Assembly (NCBI GenBank): GCA_005888315.1
Contig: VAWH01000071.1
Coordinates: forward strand, 1-49,361
Origin: Actinomycetota bacterium
GTDB lineage: Bacteria > Actinomycetota > Thermoleophilia > Gaiellales > Gaiellaceae
DNA length: 49,361 bases
Reading direction: 5' to 3'
Every line of letters starts with the position of its first letter. The stretch's first letter is position 1. Of this stretch, positions 31,734 to 41,039 are shown piece by piece. The notes under the pieces are model-generated. The model ran no database searches. It saw only the letters and a program-made list of their open reading frames with translations, and was not told the DNA's origin. A program made the translations under genes and the position numbers.

Positions 31734-32576
31734 GTGATCCTCGGTAACGTCCTCGACCCGATGCCGTCGTCGCGAGGCCGCGTGATTCCGCCGACCGAGC
31801 TCGGCGAGCTGGAGGCGTTCCGGAGCCTGCTCGCCGGCCAAGCGCAGGCCGAGATCGGGGGAGCGGTTTGCCTCGGCTTCGAGAGGACGCCGGGCTCGGC
31901 GCTGTTCAATCGCGCCCTGGGGCTCGGGCTCGGCGAGGCGGCGACCGAGGCGGGCTTAGAGGAGATCGACGCCTTTTTCATCGAGCGCGGCCTCGCCTAC
32001 GGGATCCCGCTGACACCCGACGCGCAGCCGCCGGAGCTGCCGGCGTGGCTCGAAGCGCGCGGCTTCCACCGCGGCTACGCCTGGACGAAATTCGCCCGTG
32101 GCCCAGAGCCGGCGCCGCGGATCGGGAGCGACCTCCGTGTCGAGGAGCTCGGAGACGATCGAGCCGACGTCTTCGCCGACGTGTTCGCCCGCGCGTACGG
32201 GACGCCCGAGGTCACGCGCCCGCTGCTCGAGCGGCTCCCCGGTAACCAGAGCTGGCGCTGCTTCGCCGCCTTCGACGGCGGTACGCCCGCCGCGGTCGGC
32301 GGGCTATTCGTCACCGGCGGCGTCGGCTGGCTCGGCGCCGCCGGGACGTTGCCCGAGTTCAGGCGCCGCGGCGCGCAGGGTGCTCTGCTTGCCGCGCGGA
32401 TCGAGGCGGGCCGCGAGGTCGGCTGCGAGACGCTCGTCACCGAGACCGGCGAGCCGTTGGAAGGGCGGCAAGAAGGCTCGTACCGCAATCTCGTCCGCGC
32501 CGGCTTCGAGCCTCGGTACGTGCGCCAGAACTACCTCTCGTCCGTGGAGGCCGACACCTCGGGAACGCGCGCGTGA
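31734..32576 (+). CDS. GNAT-family N-acetyltransferase
   Basis: 280 residues, with the GNAT core in the second half: DLRVEELGDDRADVFADVFARAYG, FVTGGVGWLGAAGTLPEFRRRGAQGALLAARIEAG (acetyl-CoA loop R-R-x-G-A-Q-G-A) and SYRNLVRAGFEPRYVRQNYL. The N-terminal half looks like a second, degenerate GNAT module. The GTG start directly abuts the MFS stop, with no base between; ATG at 31761 is an alternative. Likely co-transcribed with the exporter, so it might inactivate the same compound. Confidence 0.8.
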   Translation: MILGNVLDPMPSSRGRVIPPTELGELEAFRSLLAGQAQAEIGGAVCLGFERTPGSALFNRALGLGLGEAATEAGLEEIDAFFIERGLAYGIPLTPDAQPPELPAWLEARGFHRGYAWTKFARGPEPAPRIGSDLRVEELGDDRADVFADVFARAYGTPEVTRPLLERLPGNQSWRCFAAFDGGTPAAVGGLFVTGGVGWLGAAGTLPEFRRRGAQGALLAARIEAGREVGCETLVTETGEPLEGRQEGSYRNLVRAGFEPRYVRQNYLSSVEADTSGTRA

Positions 32577-32699
32577 GGCTGGCGCTAGCACCGCTCGCCG
32601 AGCGGCCGACGCTTGGGGATGTGGCGTGCTCGTCCTCCTCTGCACGCGGGCGATGATCGCGGTCGGCGACGTCCGCACCCTCCGCCGAACGCGGGCGGG

Positions 32700-33740
32700 C
32701 TACACCGAGGCCGAGGCCCGCGCCACCGCCGCCTCGTAGACCCGCAGGTAGTCCTCGACCATCCGCTCAGGCGCGTAACGCTCCTCGACGTAGCGGCGGC
32801 ACTCGAGCGGGTCGAGGACGTCCGCCCGGTCGAGGGCGGCCGGCATCTCGCGATAGTTGCCGACGACGATCCCGCTGGCGCCGTCCTCGATCACCTCGGG
32901 CACGGCACCGTGGCGCGTTGCGATCACGGGCGTCCCGCATGCCATCGACTCGATCATCACGAGCCCGAACGGCTCCTCCCACTCGATCGGAAACAGCGTC
33001 GCGCGCGCATTCTGGAGCAGCTCGACCTTCTCGCCGTGCGAGACCTCGCCCAGATACTCGATCCCCTCGACGAGGTGCGGCTCGACGAGCTCGTGGAAGT
33101 AGCGGTGCTCCTTGGGATCCTGCTTCTTGCCCGCAAGCTTGAGCGGGAGCCCGGTCTCCTTCGCCACCCAGATCGCCCTGTGCGCGCCCTTGTCCGCGCT
33201 CATCCGGCCGAGGAAAAGCAGGTAGTCACCGCGGTGCGGCTTGCAGGGGTAGAGCTGCAAGTCGAGCGCGTTCGGGCAGTTGCCCGCCCAGTTGAGCTCG
33301 GGCTTCGGCCGGCGCTGGTTGAGCGAGATCGAGATCAGCCCTACGCCCGGGGCGAGCTGCGCGAGCCCCTCGTAGACCCGGCCGGGGTCCCCGTCGAGCG
33401 GGCCGTGCACCGTGTGTAGGACGGGCGTCTCGACGAGGTCTCCGAGCGCGATCGAGAGCGGGCCCGAGTGGTCGTTGATCACGTCGAAGTCGCCGGCCCG
33501 GTCGAAGCAGGCGAGGGCATGGCGAAGCTCTGGCAGCGACTTGCCGATCTGTTCGCTCGGCGCCAGCTCGAAGATGTAGGAGAGCCTGGCCTTGCTATGC
33601 GAGTCGCCGGAGGCGAACAGCGTCACGTCGTGGCCGGCGTCGGCGAGCCCGTCGGCGAGCAACGAGACGACCCATTCGATCCCGCCGTAGCCGCTCGGCG
33701 GGACGGCGAACCAGACCGGGCTGAGGATCGCGATCCGCAT
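32700..33740 (-). CDS. GT4-family glycosyltransferase
   Basis: 346 residues, GT-B fold. MRIAILSPVWFAVPPSGYGGIEWVVSLLADGL is the acceptor-side loop, YLLFLGRMSADKGAHRAI the start of the donor domain, and FPIEWEEPFGLVMIESMACGTPVIATRHGAVPEVI the E-x7-E nucleotide-sugar site. Probably a retaining transferase for a glycan or storage saccharide. AGGAG lies six bases before the ATG. It starts 9 bases after the glycosidase stop, so the two form an operon and probably act on the same alpha-glucan or glycoconjugate. Confidence 0.9.
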   Translation of the reverse strand: MRIAILSPVWFAVPPSGYGGIEWVVSLLADGLADAGHDVTLFASGDSHSKARLSYIFELAPSEQIGKSLPELRHALACFDRAGDFDVINDHSGPLSIALGDLVETPVLHTVHGPLDGDPGRVYEGLAQLAPGVGLISISLNQRRPKPELNWAGNCPNALDLQLYPCKPHRGDYLLFLGRMSADKGAHRAIWVAKETGLPLKLAGKKQDPKEHRYFHELVEPHLVEGIEYLGEVSHGEKVELLQNARATLFPIEWEEPFGLVMIESMACGTPVIATRHGAVPEVIEDGASGIVVGNYREMPAALDRADVLDPLECRRYVEERYAPERMVEDYLRVYEAAVARASASV

Positions 33741-33749
33741 TTCGAGCTC

Positions 33750-35816
33750 CTATGCCTCCTCAACTGTGACGCGTGCGTCCTCGACGCGGACGTCCCACTG
33801 GCGATCGAAGGCCCTGACGCCGGTCAGCCGGAGCGAGCGGCCGACCCACGACGGCAGCTCCGGCGGCGCCAGCGTCTCGAGCGCGTGGCGCGCGCGGTCG
33901 GGCCGCAGGCCGAGCAGCACTTGGAGCAGGAGCACGGGCGTTCCCGCCGCCCAGGCCTGCGGCCGCGCCGCGGTCGGGTAGGCGATCGGGAAGGGTGTCT
34001 CCTGCCTGGCGAGTCCGGCGAACACCTCTGGCAGCTGGTACCCGAAATGCGCCGCCGCAGTCAGCATCCGGCGAACGATCCGCTGCGCCTCGGCCCAGCG
34101 ACCGTACCGCGCGAGGCCGACGGCGATCAGCGAATTGTCGTGGGGCCAGACGGTGCCGTTGTGGTACGAGAGCGGGCTGTAGCCCGCGTCGCCGCTCGAC
34201 ATCGTGCGGACGCCCCAGCCCGACCAGAGCTCCTCGCCCATCAGCGAGTCGACGATCGCATCGACGCGTTCGCGGGGGACGATGCCGCTCCAGAGCAGGT
34301 GGCCCACGTTCGAGCAGAGCGAGTCGACCTGCTGCTTCTCGCCGTCGAGGGCGAGCACGTAGTACCCGCCGCGACGGTCGGTCCAGAACTTCTCGTCAAA
34401 GGCGCGACGCAGTTCCTCGGCCTCGCGCTCGAGCCGGTCGGCGAGCGCCCGGTCGCGCCACACCTCCCGCGCGAGCTCGGCCGTCCGCCGCCTGGCGTCG
34501 TATACGTAGCCCTGAACCTCGCACGGCGCGATCGGGCCATTGGCGATCGAGCCGTCGTGGAAGCGCTGCGAGTCGCCCGAGTCCTTCCAGGACTGGTTCT
34601 CCAGCCCGCGCTCCGTTCGCCGCTCGTACTCGACGAAGCCGTCGCCGTCGCGGTCGCCGTACTCCTCGATCCACGCGAGGGCCTTCAGAGCAGGCTCCTT
34701 CAAGTCGCGGACCATCGCCGCGTCGTCCGTCCAGCGCCAGACCTCCGACAGCAGGATCAGGTAGAGCGGCGTCGCGTCTACGGTGCCGTAGTAGGTGTGG
34801 AACCAGGTCGTCGCGGCCTTGCCGTCCCGGACCTCATGGACGATCTTCCCCGGCTCGGCGTCGATCGTCGGGTCGTCCTCCGTTGCCTGCAGCTCCGCAA
34901 GCACCTCGAGGCCGCTCCGCGCGAGCTCGGGCCCGAACAGGAGCGTCTGGTAGCAGGTGATCAGCGTGTCACGGCCGAAGACGGTCATGAACCACGGCAT
35001 TCCGGCCGCGGGCAGCCGTCCGATCCGTCCGCCCCGCTGCATCCGCAGAGAGGCGAGGTCCGAGACGGACTGGAAGAAGGACCGGTTGAGATCGTCCCAG
35101 TCGGCGCGGATCTGCGGCACGCGCAGCCGCCACGCGGCGAGCGACTCGCGCACGCGGGTCATCTCGTCCCCGAAGCGGCGCTCGGCCTGGCGCGGAACGA
35201 CATGGTCGCCCTCGAGCGACGGGATCACGTCGACGCGCAGATGCCAGCGCTCTCGCGGCTCGAGCTCGATCTTCCAGCGCACCTTTGCGCCGTCGATCTC
35301 GCCGCGCTCGGAGAAGATCACCTGCGTCTGCGCGCCGTCCCCGCGGTCTTCGAGCAGGAACTCGTTGTGCTCTTCCGCAAACCGGATCGGGACCGGCTCG
35401 GGCAGCGGCTTGGCGCGCAGCGGATCGCCGAGCGCGAAGTCATGCGACTTGACCGAGAGGATGTCCGCGAAGTCGGCCTCGAGCTCGAGCTCGAGCTCGA
35501 ACGACTGCGGCTCCATGCTCTGGTTCTGTGCCACGATCACGTCCTGCATCGACTCGCCGACGAAGCGCTCGCGCAGGATCGAGACGACGTCCTGCTCGAG
35601 CCCGCCGGCGAGCGGGTTCCGCAGGAAGAACGCGGCCGAGAAGTACTCGACCTTGCCGGAGGAGAGCAGCAGCGGCCGCGCGTCGTTCAGTCTCAGCCGC
35701 AGCGCCGAAAGGAAGCGCGTGTCCTCGCTGTAGAAACCGTGCGTGCGTCGGTCGATGTCGCCGACGTCGTCGCAGATGCAGAAGGTCGAGCCCTCGAGGA
35801 TCGTCAGCTGCGGCAC
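33750..35816 (-). CDS. Amylo-alpha-1,6-glucosidase-like glycogen debranching enzyme
   Basis: About 688 residues. The N-terminal GDE-type beta domain starts QLTILEGSTFCICDDVGDI and contains GFYSEDTRFLSALRLRL. The (alpha/alpha)6 catalytic domain has GMPWFMTVFGRDTLITCYQTL, WFHTYYGTVDATPLYLILL, QSWKDSGDS and YHNGTVWPHDNSLIAVGL. The acidic residues in FGRD and WKDS fit GH63/GDE-type hydrolases. GTG at 35816 is preceded by GGAAGGGG; the open frame further upstream runs into a palindrome and is not coding. Role in glycogen or trehalose-type glucan use is inferred. Confidence 0.88.
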   Translation of the reverse strand: MPQLTILEGSTFCICDDVGDIDRRTHGFYSEDTRFLSALRLRLNDARPLLLSSGKVEYFSAAFFLRNPLAGGLEQDVVSILRERFVGESMQDVIVAQNQSMEPQSFELELELEADFADILSVKSHDFALGDPLRAKPLPEPVPIRFAEEHNEFLLEDRGDGAQTQVIFSERGEIDGAKVRWKIELEPRERWHLRVDVIPSLEGDHVVPRQAERRFGDEMTRVRESLAAWRLRVPQIRADWDDLNRSFFQSVSDLASLRMQRGGRIGRLPAAGMPWFMTVFGRDTLITCYQTLLFGPELARSGLEVLAELQATEDDPTIDAEPGKIVHEVRDGKAATTWFHTYYGTVDATPLYLILLSEVWRWTDDAAMVRDLKEPALKALAWIEEYGDRDGDGFVEYERRTERGLENQSWKDSGDSQRFHDGSIANGPIAPCEVQGYVYDARRRTAELAREVWRDRALADRLEREAEELRRAFDEKFWTDRRGGYYVLALDGEKQQVDSLCSNVGHLLWSGIVPRERVDAIVDSLMGEELWSGWGVRTMSSGDAGYSPLSYHNGTVWPHDNSLIAVGLARYGRWAEAQRIVRRMLTAAAHFGYQLPEVFAGLARQETPFPIAYPTAARPQAWAAGTPVLLLQVLLGLRPDRARHALETLAPPELPSWVGRSLRLTGVRAFDRQWDVRVEDARVTVEEA

Positions 35817-35866
35817 TAGTGCCCCTTCCAGTAATGCCGCCGAGCTTCTGGGTCGCGAGCACCAAG

Positions 35867-35930
35867 CCAGAGGCCGCACTCGCTCGCAGCCAAGGCTGGC
35901 AGCCTTGGCAAGAGCGAGGGTGGGCTCTGG
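35867..35930. repeat. 64-bp near-perfect palindrome
   Basis: Three nested arms share one axis at G35899. GCCAAGGCTG (35889-35898) pairs with CAGCCTTGGC (35900-35909). CTCGCTC (35879-35885) pairs with GAGCGAG (35912-35918). CCAGAGGCC (35867-35875) pairs with GGGCTCTGG (35922-35930) with one mismatch. It lies between the SDR stop and the debranching enzyme start. It could be a terminator without a U-tract, a REP/MITE-like element or a protein-binding cruciform. Confidence 0.75.
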
Positions 35931-35980
35931 CGCCGCGTGATCGCGGGGCAGAAGCCGGCATGTATTGCTGGATGGGGCAC

Positions 35981-36709
35981 TTAGCTCCTGGCGATCCGCA
36001 CCGGGCTCGATTGGGCCAGGGCCTTGACGACGAGCTCGTCGATGTTGACGTGGCGGGGACGCGTGACCGCGAAGAGAACGCATTCGGCCACGTCTTCGGG
36101 ACGGAGTGGGTCGACGCCTTCGTACGGCGCCTTCGCCTTCTCCTCGTCGCCGCGGAAGCGAACGCGGGAGAAGTTCGACTCGACCAGTCCGGGATCGACG
36201 GTAGTCAGGCGGATCGGGCGGCCGAGCAGGTCCTCGCGGAGCGCGTAGGTGAAGCCGCGCACGGCGAACTTCGAAGCGACGTAGACGGCCGCGTTCTCGT
36301 AAGCCTGGCGCCCGGCGATCGAGCCCATATTGACTATGTGCCCGCCGTCGCGGATGTGCGGCAGGCAGAGGCGCGTCATCCGGATCAGGCCGTGGACGTC
36401 CGTCTCGAGCACCGTCTCCTCATCTTGTTCGCTCGATTCCCAAAACGGGTCGCGGCCAAGGCCGAGGCCGGCGTTGTTGACGAGGATGTCCAGTCCGCCG
36501 AGCTCGTCGATCGCAGTGTCGACGAACCTCTCACAGCTCTCGGCGTCGGTGACGTCGAGCTCGAGTGTGATCTCCGTCTTTAGCTGGTCGATTCGCCTCG
36601 CTCCGCCGGCGACGCGAGCGCCCTCGCGTGCCAGCGCAACCGCCGTGGCGGCGCCGATCCCGCTCGAGGCACCCGTAACGATCGCGGTCTTTCCCTCGAG
36701 CGCGGCCAC
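35981..36709 (-). CDS. Short-chain dehydrogenase/reductase
   Basis: 242 residues of the classical SDR family. TGASSGIGAATA is the NAD(P) loop, DILVNNAGLG the NNAG motif, VNMGSIAG supplies the catalytic Ser, and YVASKFAVRGF the Y-x3-K pair. VDPGLVESNF follows. Resembles the YdfG-like 3-hydroxy acid dehydrogenase group, but the substrate cannot be told. GTG at 36709 is chosen because the family starts with the strand AALEGKTAIVTG; the upstream open frame lies in the next gene. It begins 13 bases after the stop of the cyclase-ATPase gene. Confidence 0.9.
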   Translation of the reverse strand: MAALEGKTAIVTGASSGIGAATAVALAREGARVAGGARRIDQLKTEITLELDVTDAESCERFVDTAIDELGGLDILVNNAGLGLGRDPFWESSEQDEETVLETDVHGLIRMTRLCLPHIRDGGHIVNMGSIAGRQAYENAAVYVASKFAVRGFTYALREDLLGRPIRLTTVDPGLVESNFSRVRFRGDEEKAKAPYEGVDPLRPEDVAECVLFAVTRPRHVNIDELVVKALAQSSPVRIARS

Positions 36710-36722
36710 AATCCGGCGGAGG

Positions 36723-39700
36723 TTAACTTGCCGCGGCCAGTAGAGCTTCGCAGCGCCGAAGGTATGGCTTAGCTCCCTGCGCTTCGAAGAACGGCCGTGC
36801 TTTCGCGAGCTGCGCGTCCGCCTCAGATTGGCGCCCCGCGCCGGCAGCGTCCTCGGCTGCATGCAGGCGCGCGATCGCCTCGGAGCCCTTCGCGCCGATT
36901 GGCTCGTAGATCGCGGCAGCGGCCGCGAAGTCTCCCTCCGCAATCGCGATGCCTGCCTTGAGCCACGGCGTCGCAGGCATGCCCTTGGCCGACTCGAGGT
37001 ACTCACCCTCGCGGCCGAGGTCGAGCAGGAGCCACGGTAAGTCCTTGACGAACCACTCGTTGAGCTGAGGCTTCAGCGCGAGGAGCTCGTCGACAAGCTC
37101 CTCGGCCTCGCGCCGTTGTCCGTCGAGCAGAAGCACCTTGGCACGGATTTCCAGGGCTGCGTGTACCGCCTGGGGGTCCTTGACCTCGCGCGCGAGCTCG
37201 AACGCGCGCTGGGAGTCCGCAAGGGCCGCGCGCACGTCGCCCAGGGCCAAGTGAACGCTACTGGACATCAACAGGACTGGGCCGACGAGGTAGTGGCTTC
37301 CGGCTCCCATCTCCGTCAGGAACTCGCGCGCCGCGCTCAGGCACTCCTTCCAGGCGCCCGACATCTCGAGCAGCAACACCTCTTCGCCCTGGATCCATCT
37401 CATCCTCGCGGACTCGGGCGTCAGCCCGAATCGCTCCTGAATCTCCCTGTCGACCTTCAGATAGCGAGCCCCCTCGGCGATCCGGCCGAAGTGCCAGTGC
37501 ATGTTCGCGAGATTGTTGTACGCCTGGTGCATCACCAGCGGATCACTGAGCTTCTCGCCGAGCTCGGCGCTGCGGGCGAGGTCATCGAAGCCGCCCTCGT
37601 CGCCACGGGCCGCGCGAACGGTGCCGATCCCGCGAAGTGCGTTTGCCGCCACGTCCTCGGCGCCAAGGCTTTCCGCCTCTTCGAGCCCCTTCCGGGCGAG
37701 CATCAGACCCTCCTCTTCTTGCCCGGAGATCCAGAGCCGGTTCGCCAACCCCACTCGGGTGTGCGCCTTGGTCCGCGAGGGAGGCGCGTCGGCGACAAGC
37801 GCGAAAGCCTCCGTCGAATGCTTGCTGGCGAGATCGATCTCGCCCAGCGTCCAGCGCTGATCCGCGAGCAAGCTGAGCGCTTCGGCTGCAAGCTCGCGCT
37901 GCCCGGACGCTAGCGCGAGGTCGTGCACGCGCTGGGTGAGCTCGAACTCGCTCTCGCCGAGGTCCCACTTCGTCCTGACGTACGCGAAGAGGAGACGCGC
38001 GCGATCCGGATCCTCCGGCTCGATCAGGTCCAAGGCCGCTTGCAGATAACCAACCGCGGCTCCGGGCGCATGAAGTGCGAGCGATCGCTCCGCCGCCTCC
38101 GTGAGCGCCTTCCGCGCCGGCTCGCGAAGCGCGCTTTCGTCTCCGTCGGTGACCCGGACGAGCGCCAGTGCCTCGAGGTAGTGGTGCGCGAGCATCTCTG
38201 CCCGGTCCTCGGAGCGGTCCGCGGACAGCGACTCGATCCAGGCGGCAGCGCCTGAGTGCTTGTCGGCGCGCTCCGAGCGCGGGATCTGCGAGTACGCAAC
38301 GTCCCGTAGCAGCAGGTGCAGGAACGCGTACTGTGTCTCGCCGGCCACGGCCGAGCGCCGCTCGCGGCGGACGAATTCCTTGCGCTCGAGGCCGTGCAGC
38401 TGCTCGTCGACCATAAACCGCTCGCGGCCGGTCAGGGCGGCCAGCGCGCCGGTCCAGAAGACCTTCCCGAGCACCGCTGCGTTCTGGACCAACTCTTTGT
38501 CGGGAGGTTCGAGGGAGTCGAGGCGCGCAGCGATCATGCCCTGCACGGTTTCCGGTAGAGGAAGCTGTTCTCGCTCCTCGAGCTGCCAGCCGCCTCCCGT
38601 CTGGACGAGGAAGCCACGGTCCTGGAGCATGCGGACGTACTCCTCGGCGAACAGCGGGTTTCCCTCGGTGCGTTTGAGAACGGCGGTCTGGATCTCTGCC
38701 GGGAGCAGCACTTGCTCGAGCAACGCCCCGAGGAGAGTCGCTGTCTCGTCAGGCGCCAGCGCAGAAACGGTGACTGTCGACGCGTTTCGCTTGCCGCCAC
38801 CCCAGCCCGGCCGGCGGGCGAGTAGCTCTGGACGCGCCGTACCGACGATCAACAGCGCGACACCGCTGGCCCAGTCGGCCAGGTAGTCGACGAAGTCGAG
38901 CAGGCCGTCATCGGCCCAGTGCAAGTCCTCGAATACCAGAACGATCGGGCTCCCCTCGGCGACGCCCTCGAGGAAGCGGCGCCAGGCCGCAAACGCCTCC
39001 GCCCGGCGATCTGCGCCCTCGGCAACCGCAACGTCGAGCCCGACGAGGGGTCGCAGATGGCGCTCTATCCAGCCGCCCTCTTGAGGGTCTTCGATCGCCT
39101 CGCTCACCGACTGCCGCAGCTTCGCCTCGGCCGTCTCTGTCGAGTCCGTCTCGAGAATGCCCAGCTGGGATTTGATGATCTCCGCCACCGCCCAGTAGCT
39201 CAAGCCCTCCCCGTAGGGCAGTGACCGACCTTGGCGCCAGACGATCAGCTCAGGATCAGCATCAACGATCTGGAACAGCTCGGCGATCAGCCGGCTCTTG
39301 CCGATCCCGGGCACGCCGACCAGCGTCACCAGCTGCGGGCTGAGGTCCTTCCGAACGCGGTCGAGAGCGCCGGTCAGGACGTCAAGCTCCCGCTCACGGC
39401 CGACGAGCTGCGTGCGGGGACGCTGCTCGACGTCGAAGCCGTAGCGGGCGCGCGCGGCGACTGCCTCCCAAGCTGGAACGGGATTCGCCTTGCCCTTCGC
39501 CCCGACCGGTGGCGCGTCACGGTATTCGATCGCGTGCTTGGTGGCGCGATAGGTCGCCTCTCCGACGAGGATCCCGTCGACGGGGGCCGCGGTCTGGAGC
39601 CGCGCCGCCGTGTTGACGACGTCCCCGGACGCCATCCCTTCCCCGAGGTCTGGCTTGGCCCCGAGCGCCACCAGCGCTTCGCCCGTGTTGACGGCGATCC

Positions 39701-40097
39701 GCACCTCGAGCTCGAGCGTCGGATCGGCCTCGTTCAGCTCGACGATCGCTTCGCGGATCGCGATCGCGGCGCGAACGGCCCGTTCGGGGTCGTCCTCGTG
39801 GGCCACCGGTGCGCCGAAGAGCGCGACAACGGCGTCGCCGATGAACTTCTCGACCGTGCCGCCATGGCGCTCGAGCTCGTGCCGCAGCCTCGCGTAGTAC
39901 GGCGAGAGGAAGCCGCGGACATCCTCGGGATCCAGCTTTTCCGCCCGCGACGTGAAGCCGACCAGGTCGGCGAACAGAACCGTGATGACCTTGCGTTCCT
40001 CGCGCGCCGGCGCGACGGCGGCGTCGAGCGCCGCACCGCAGGCGCCGCAGAACTTGAAGCCGGCAGGGTTCTCCTGGCCGCAAACCGGGCAGTTCAT
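36723..40097 (-). CDS. Zinc-ribbon / class III nucleotide cyclase / AAA ATPase / TPR fusion protein
   Basis: 1124 residues, cytosolic. A zinc ribbon MNCPVCGQENPAGFKFCGACG is at the start. A class III cyclase domain (about 35-215: FADLVGFTSRAEK, VEKFIGDAVVALFGAP, DVVNTAARLQ) comes next. The AAA/NB-ARC-like module (about 230-560) has Walker A GVPGIGKSRLIAEL and Walker B LVFEDLHWADDG. A long helical TPR-type region (about 640-1124) is rich in A-x-L-x-x-x-A. This is the architecture of actinobacterial cyclase-LuxR-like signal ATPases. It would make cAMP or cGMP if active. The ATG is six bases after TAGACT, so the transcript is probably leaderless. Confidence 0.9.
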   Translation of the reverse strand: MNCPVCGQENPAGFKFCGACGAALDAAVAPAREERKVITVLFADLVGFTSRAEKLDPEDVRGFLSPYYARLRHELERHGGTVEKFIGDAVVALFGAPVAHEDDPERAVRAAIAIREAIVELNEADPTLELEVRIAVNTGEALVALGAKPDLGEGMASGDVVNTAARLQTAAPVDGILVGEATYRATKHAIEYRDAPPVGAKGKANPVPAWEAVAARARYGFDVEQRPRTQLVGRERELDVLTGALDRVRKDLSPQLVTLVGVPGIGKSRLIAELFQIVDADPELIVWRQGRSLPYGEGLSYWAVAEIIKSQLGILETDSTETAEAKLRQSVSEAIEDPQEGGWIERHLRPLVGLDVAVAEGADRRAEAFAAWRRFLEGVAEGSPIVLVFEDLHWADDGLLDFVDYLADWASGVALLIVGTARPELLARRPGWGGGKRNASTVTVSALAPDETATLLGALLEQVLLPAEIQTAVLKRTEGNPLFAEEYVRMLQDRGFLVQTGGGWQLEEREQLPLPETVQGMIAARLDSLEPPDKELVQNAAVLGKVFWTGALAALTGRERFMVDEQLHGLERKEFVRRERRSAVAGETQYAFLHLLLRDVAYSQIPRSERADKHSGAAAWIESLSADRSEDRAEMLAHHYLEALALVRVTDGDESALREPARKALTEAAERSLALHAPGAAVGYLQAALDLIEPEDPDRARLLFAYVRTKWDLGESEFELTQRVHDLALASGQRELAAEALSLLADQRWTLGEIDLASKHSTEAFALVADAPPSRTKAHTRVGLANRLWISGQEEEGLMLARKGLEEAESLGAEDVAANALRGIGTVRAARGDEGGFDDLARSAELGEKLSDPLVMHQAYNNLANMHWHFGRIAEGARYLKVDREIQERFGLTPESARMRWIQGEEVLLLEMSGAWKECLSAAREFLTEMGAGSHYLVGPVLLMSSSVHLALGDVRAALADSQRAFELAREVKDPQAVHAALEIRAKVLLLDGQRREAEELVDELLALKPQLNEWFVKDLPWLLLDLGREGEYLESAKGMPATPWLKAGIAIAEGDFAAAAAIYEPIGAKGSEAIARLHAAEDAAGAGRQSEADAQLAKARPFFEAQGAKPYLRRCEALLAAAS

Positions 40098-40103
40098 GCG
40101 CTG

Positions 40104-40109
40104 AGTCTA
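40104..40109 (-). promoter_or_regulatory. -10 element of the cyclase-ATPase gene
   Basis: TAGACT on the minus strand, six bases (CAGCGC) before the ATG at 40097. Confidence 0.5.
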
Positions 40110-40130
40110 GGGCGGAGTGGAGGCTACGTC

Positions 40131-41033
40131 TCAGCTTCGCGCCAGCGGCAGCTCCGTGCCCACAGACCGCTGTTGCCTCGCGTGCTCGACCTGAAGCGTC
40201 GTGTGCTCGAGGCCGAAGCGCTGCGAGAGCATCTCTGCCAGAGCGCGCCGCGCGTCGTGGCAGTCACCCTCGGGCCGCACGAGCACGTGCGCGGAGAGCG
40301 AAGGAAATCCGCTGCCCACCGTCCAGACGTGGAGATCGTGTACCTCGACGACGTCCGGGACGGCCAGCATGGCGTCGGCGACCTTTTCCGGCGGCATCTC
40401 GCCGGGCGAGATGTCGAGCAGGATCCGCGAGGACTCCCGCAGGAGGTTCGCGCTCGACCAGAAGATCAGCGCCGCGACGGCCAGGCTCGCAAGCGGGTCG
40501 AAGCGGTCCCAACCGGTGAGGAGGATCAGCGCGCCGGCAACGGCTGTCCCGGCAAAGGCAGCGACGTCGGTCGCGACGTGCAGGAAGGCACCCCGGACGT
40601 TCAGGCTCTCGCGGCTCGGCCGGAGAAGCAGCGCCGCGGCCGCGAGGTTGACCGCGATTCCGGCGCCGGCGAGGACGAGCACGAGCCCGCCGTGCACGTC
40701 CGCCGGGGAGACGAGCCGACGGACGGCGGCGTAGACGATCCAGATCCCGACGAGCGCGAGCGTGGTCCCGTTCGCGAGCGCGGCGAGGATCTCGACGCGA
40801 CGAAACCCGAACGTCCAGCGACCGCCCGGCGGCCGAGCCGCGACACCGGCGGCAACGAGCGCGAGCGCGAGCGCGGCCGCATCCGTGAGCATGTGCCCCG
40901 CGTCGGCGAGTAGCGCGAGCGAGCCGGCGACGATCCCGACAGCAACCTCGGCGACGAGCAGACCCGCGATGAGTGCGAGCGCCCCCGCCAGCCTCCAGCG
41001 GTCCGCCGCGTGGTGATGCCCGTGGCCCGCCAC
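40131..41033 (-). CDS. CDF-family metal cation transporter (CzcD/ZitB-like)
   Basis: About 300 residues. It starts with a metal-rich GHGHHHAADRW, then six helices: LAGALALIAGLLVAEVAVGIVAGSLALLADAGHML with the metal-site pattern H-x3-D (DAGHMLTDAAALALAL), and later GAFLHVATDVAAFAGTAVAGALILLTG with its paired H-x3-D. A C-terminal ferredoxin-like domain has LDISPGEMPPEKV and VHDLHVWTVGSGFPSLSAHVLV. Exports zinc or a similar divalent ion using protons. GTG at 41033 is 6 bases after TACGAT. The upstream open frame overlaps the HD-GYP gene and is not used. Confidence 0.93.
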   Translation of the reverse strand: MAGHGHHHAADRWRLAGALALIAGLLVAEVAVGIVAGSLALLADAGHMLTDAAALALALVAAGVAARPPGGRWTFGFRRVEILAALANGTTLALVGIWIVYAAVRRLVSPADVHGGLVLVLAGAGIAVNLAAAALLLRPSRESLNVRGAFLHVATDVAAFAGTAVAGALILLTGWDRFDPLASLAVAALIFWSSANLLRESSRILLDISPGEMPPEKVADAMLAVPDVVEVHDLHVWTVGSGFPSLSAHVLVRPEGDCHDARRALAEMLSQRFGLEHTTLQVEHARQQRSVGTELPLARS

Positions 41034-41039
41034 AGCTCG

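Noticed and set aside
33468-35819. 783-codon plus-strand open frame
   Set aside because: Antisense to the debranching enzyme and glycosyltransferase, both with full family motifs.
39231-40913. 560-codon plus-strand open frame
   Set aside because: Antisense to the cyclase-ATPase gene and the CDF transporter.
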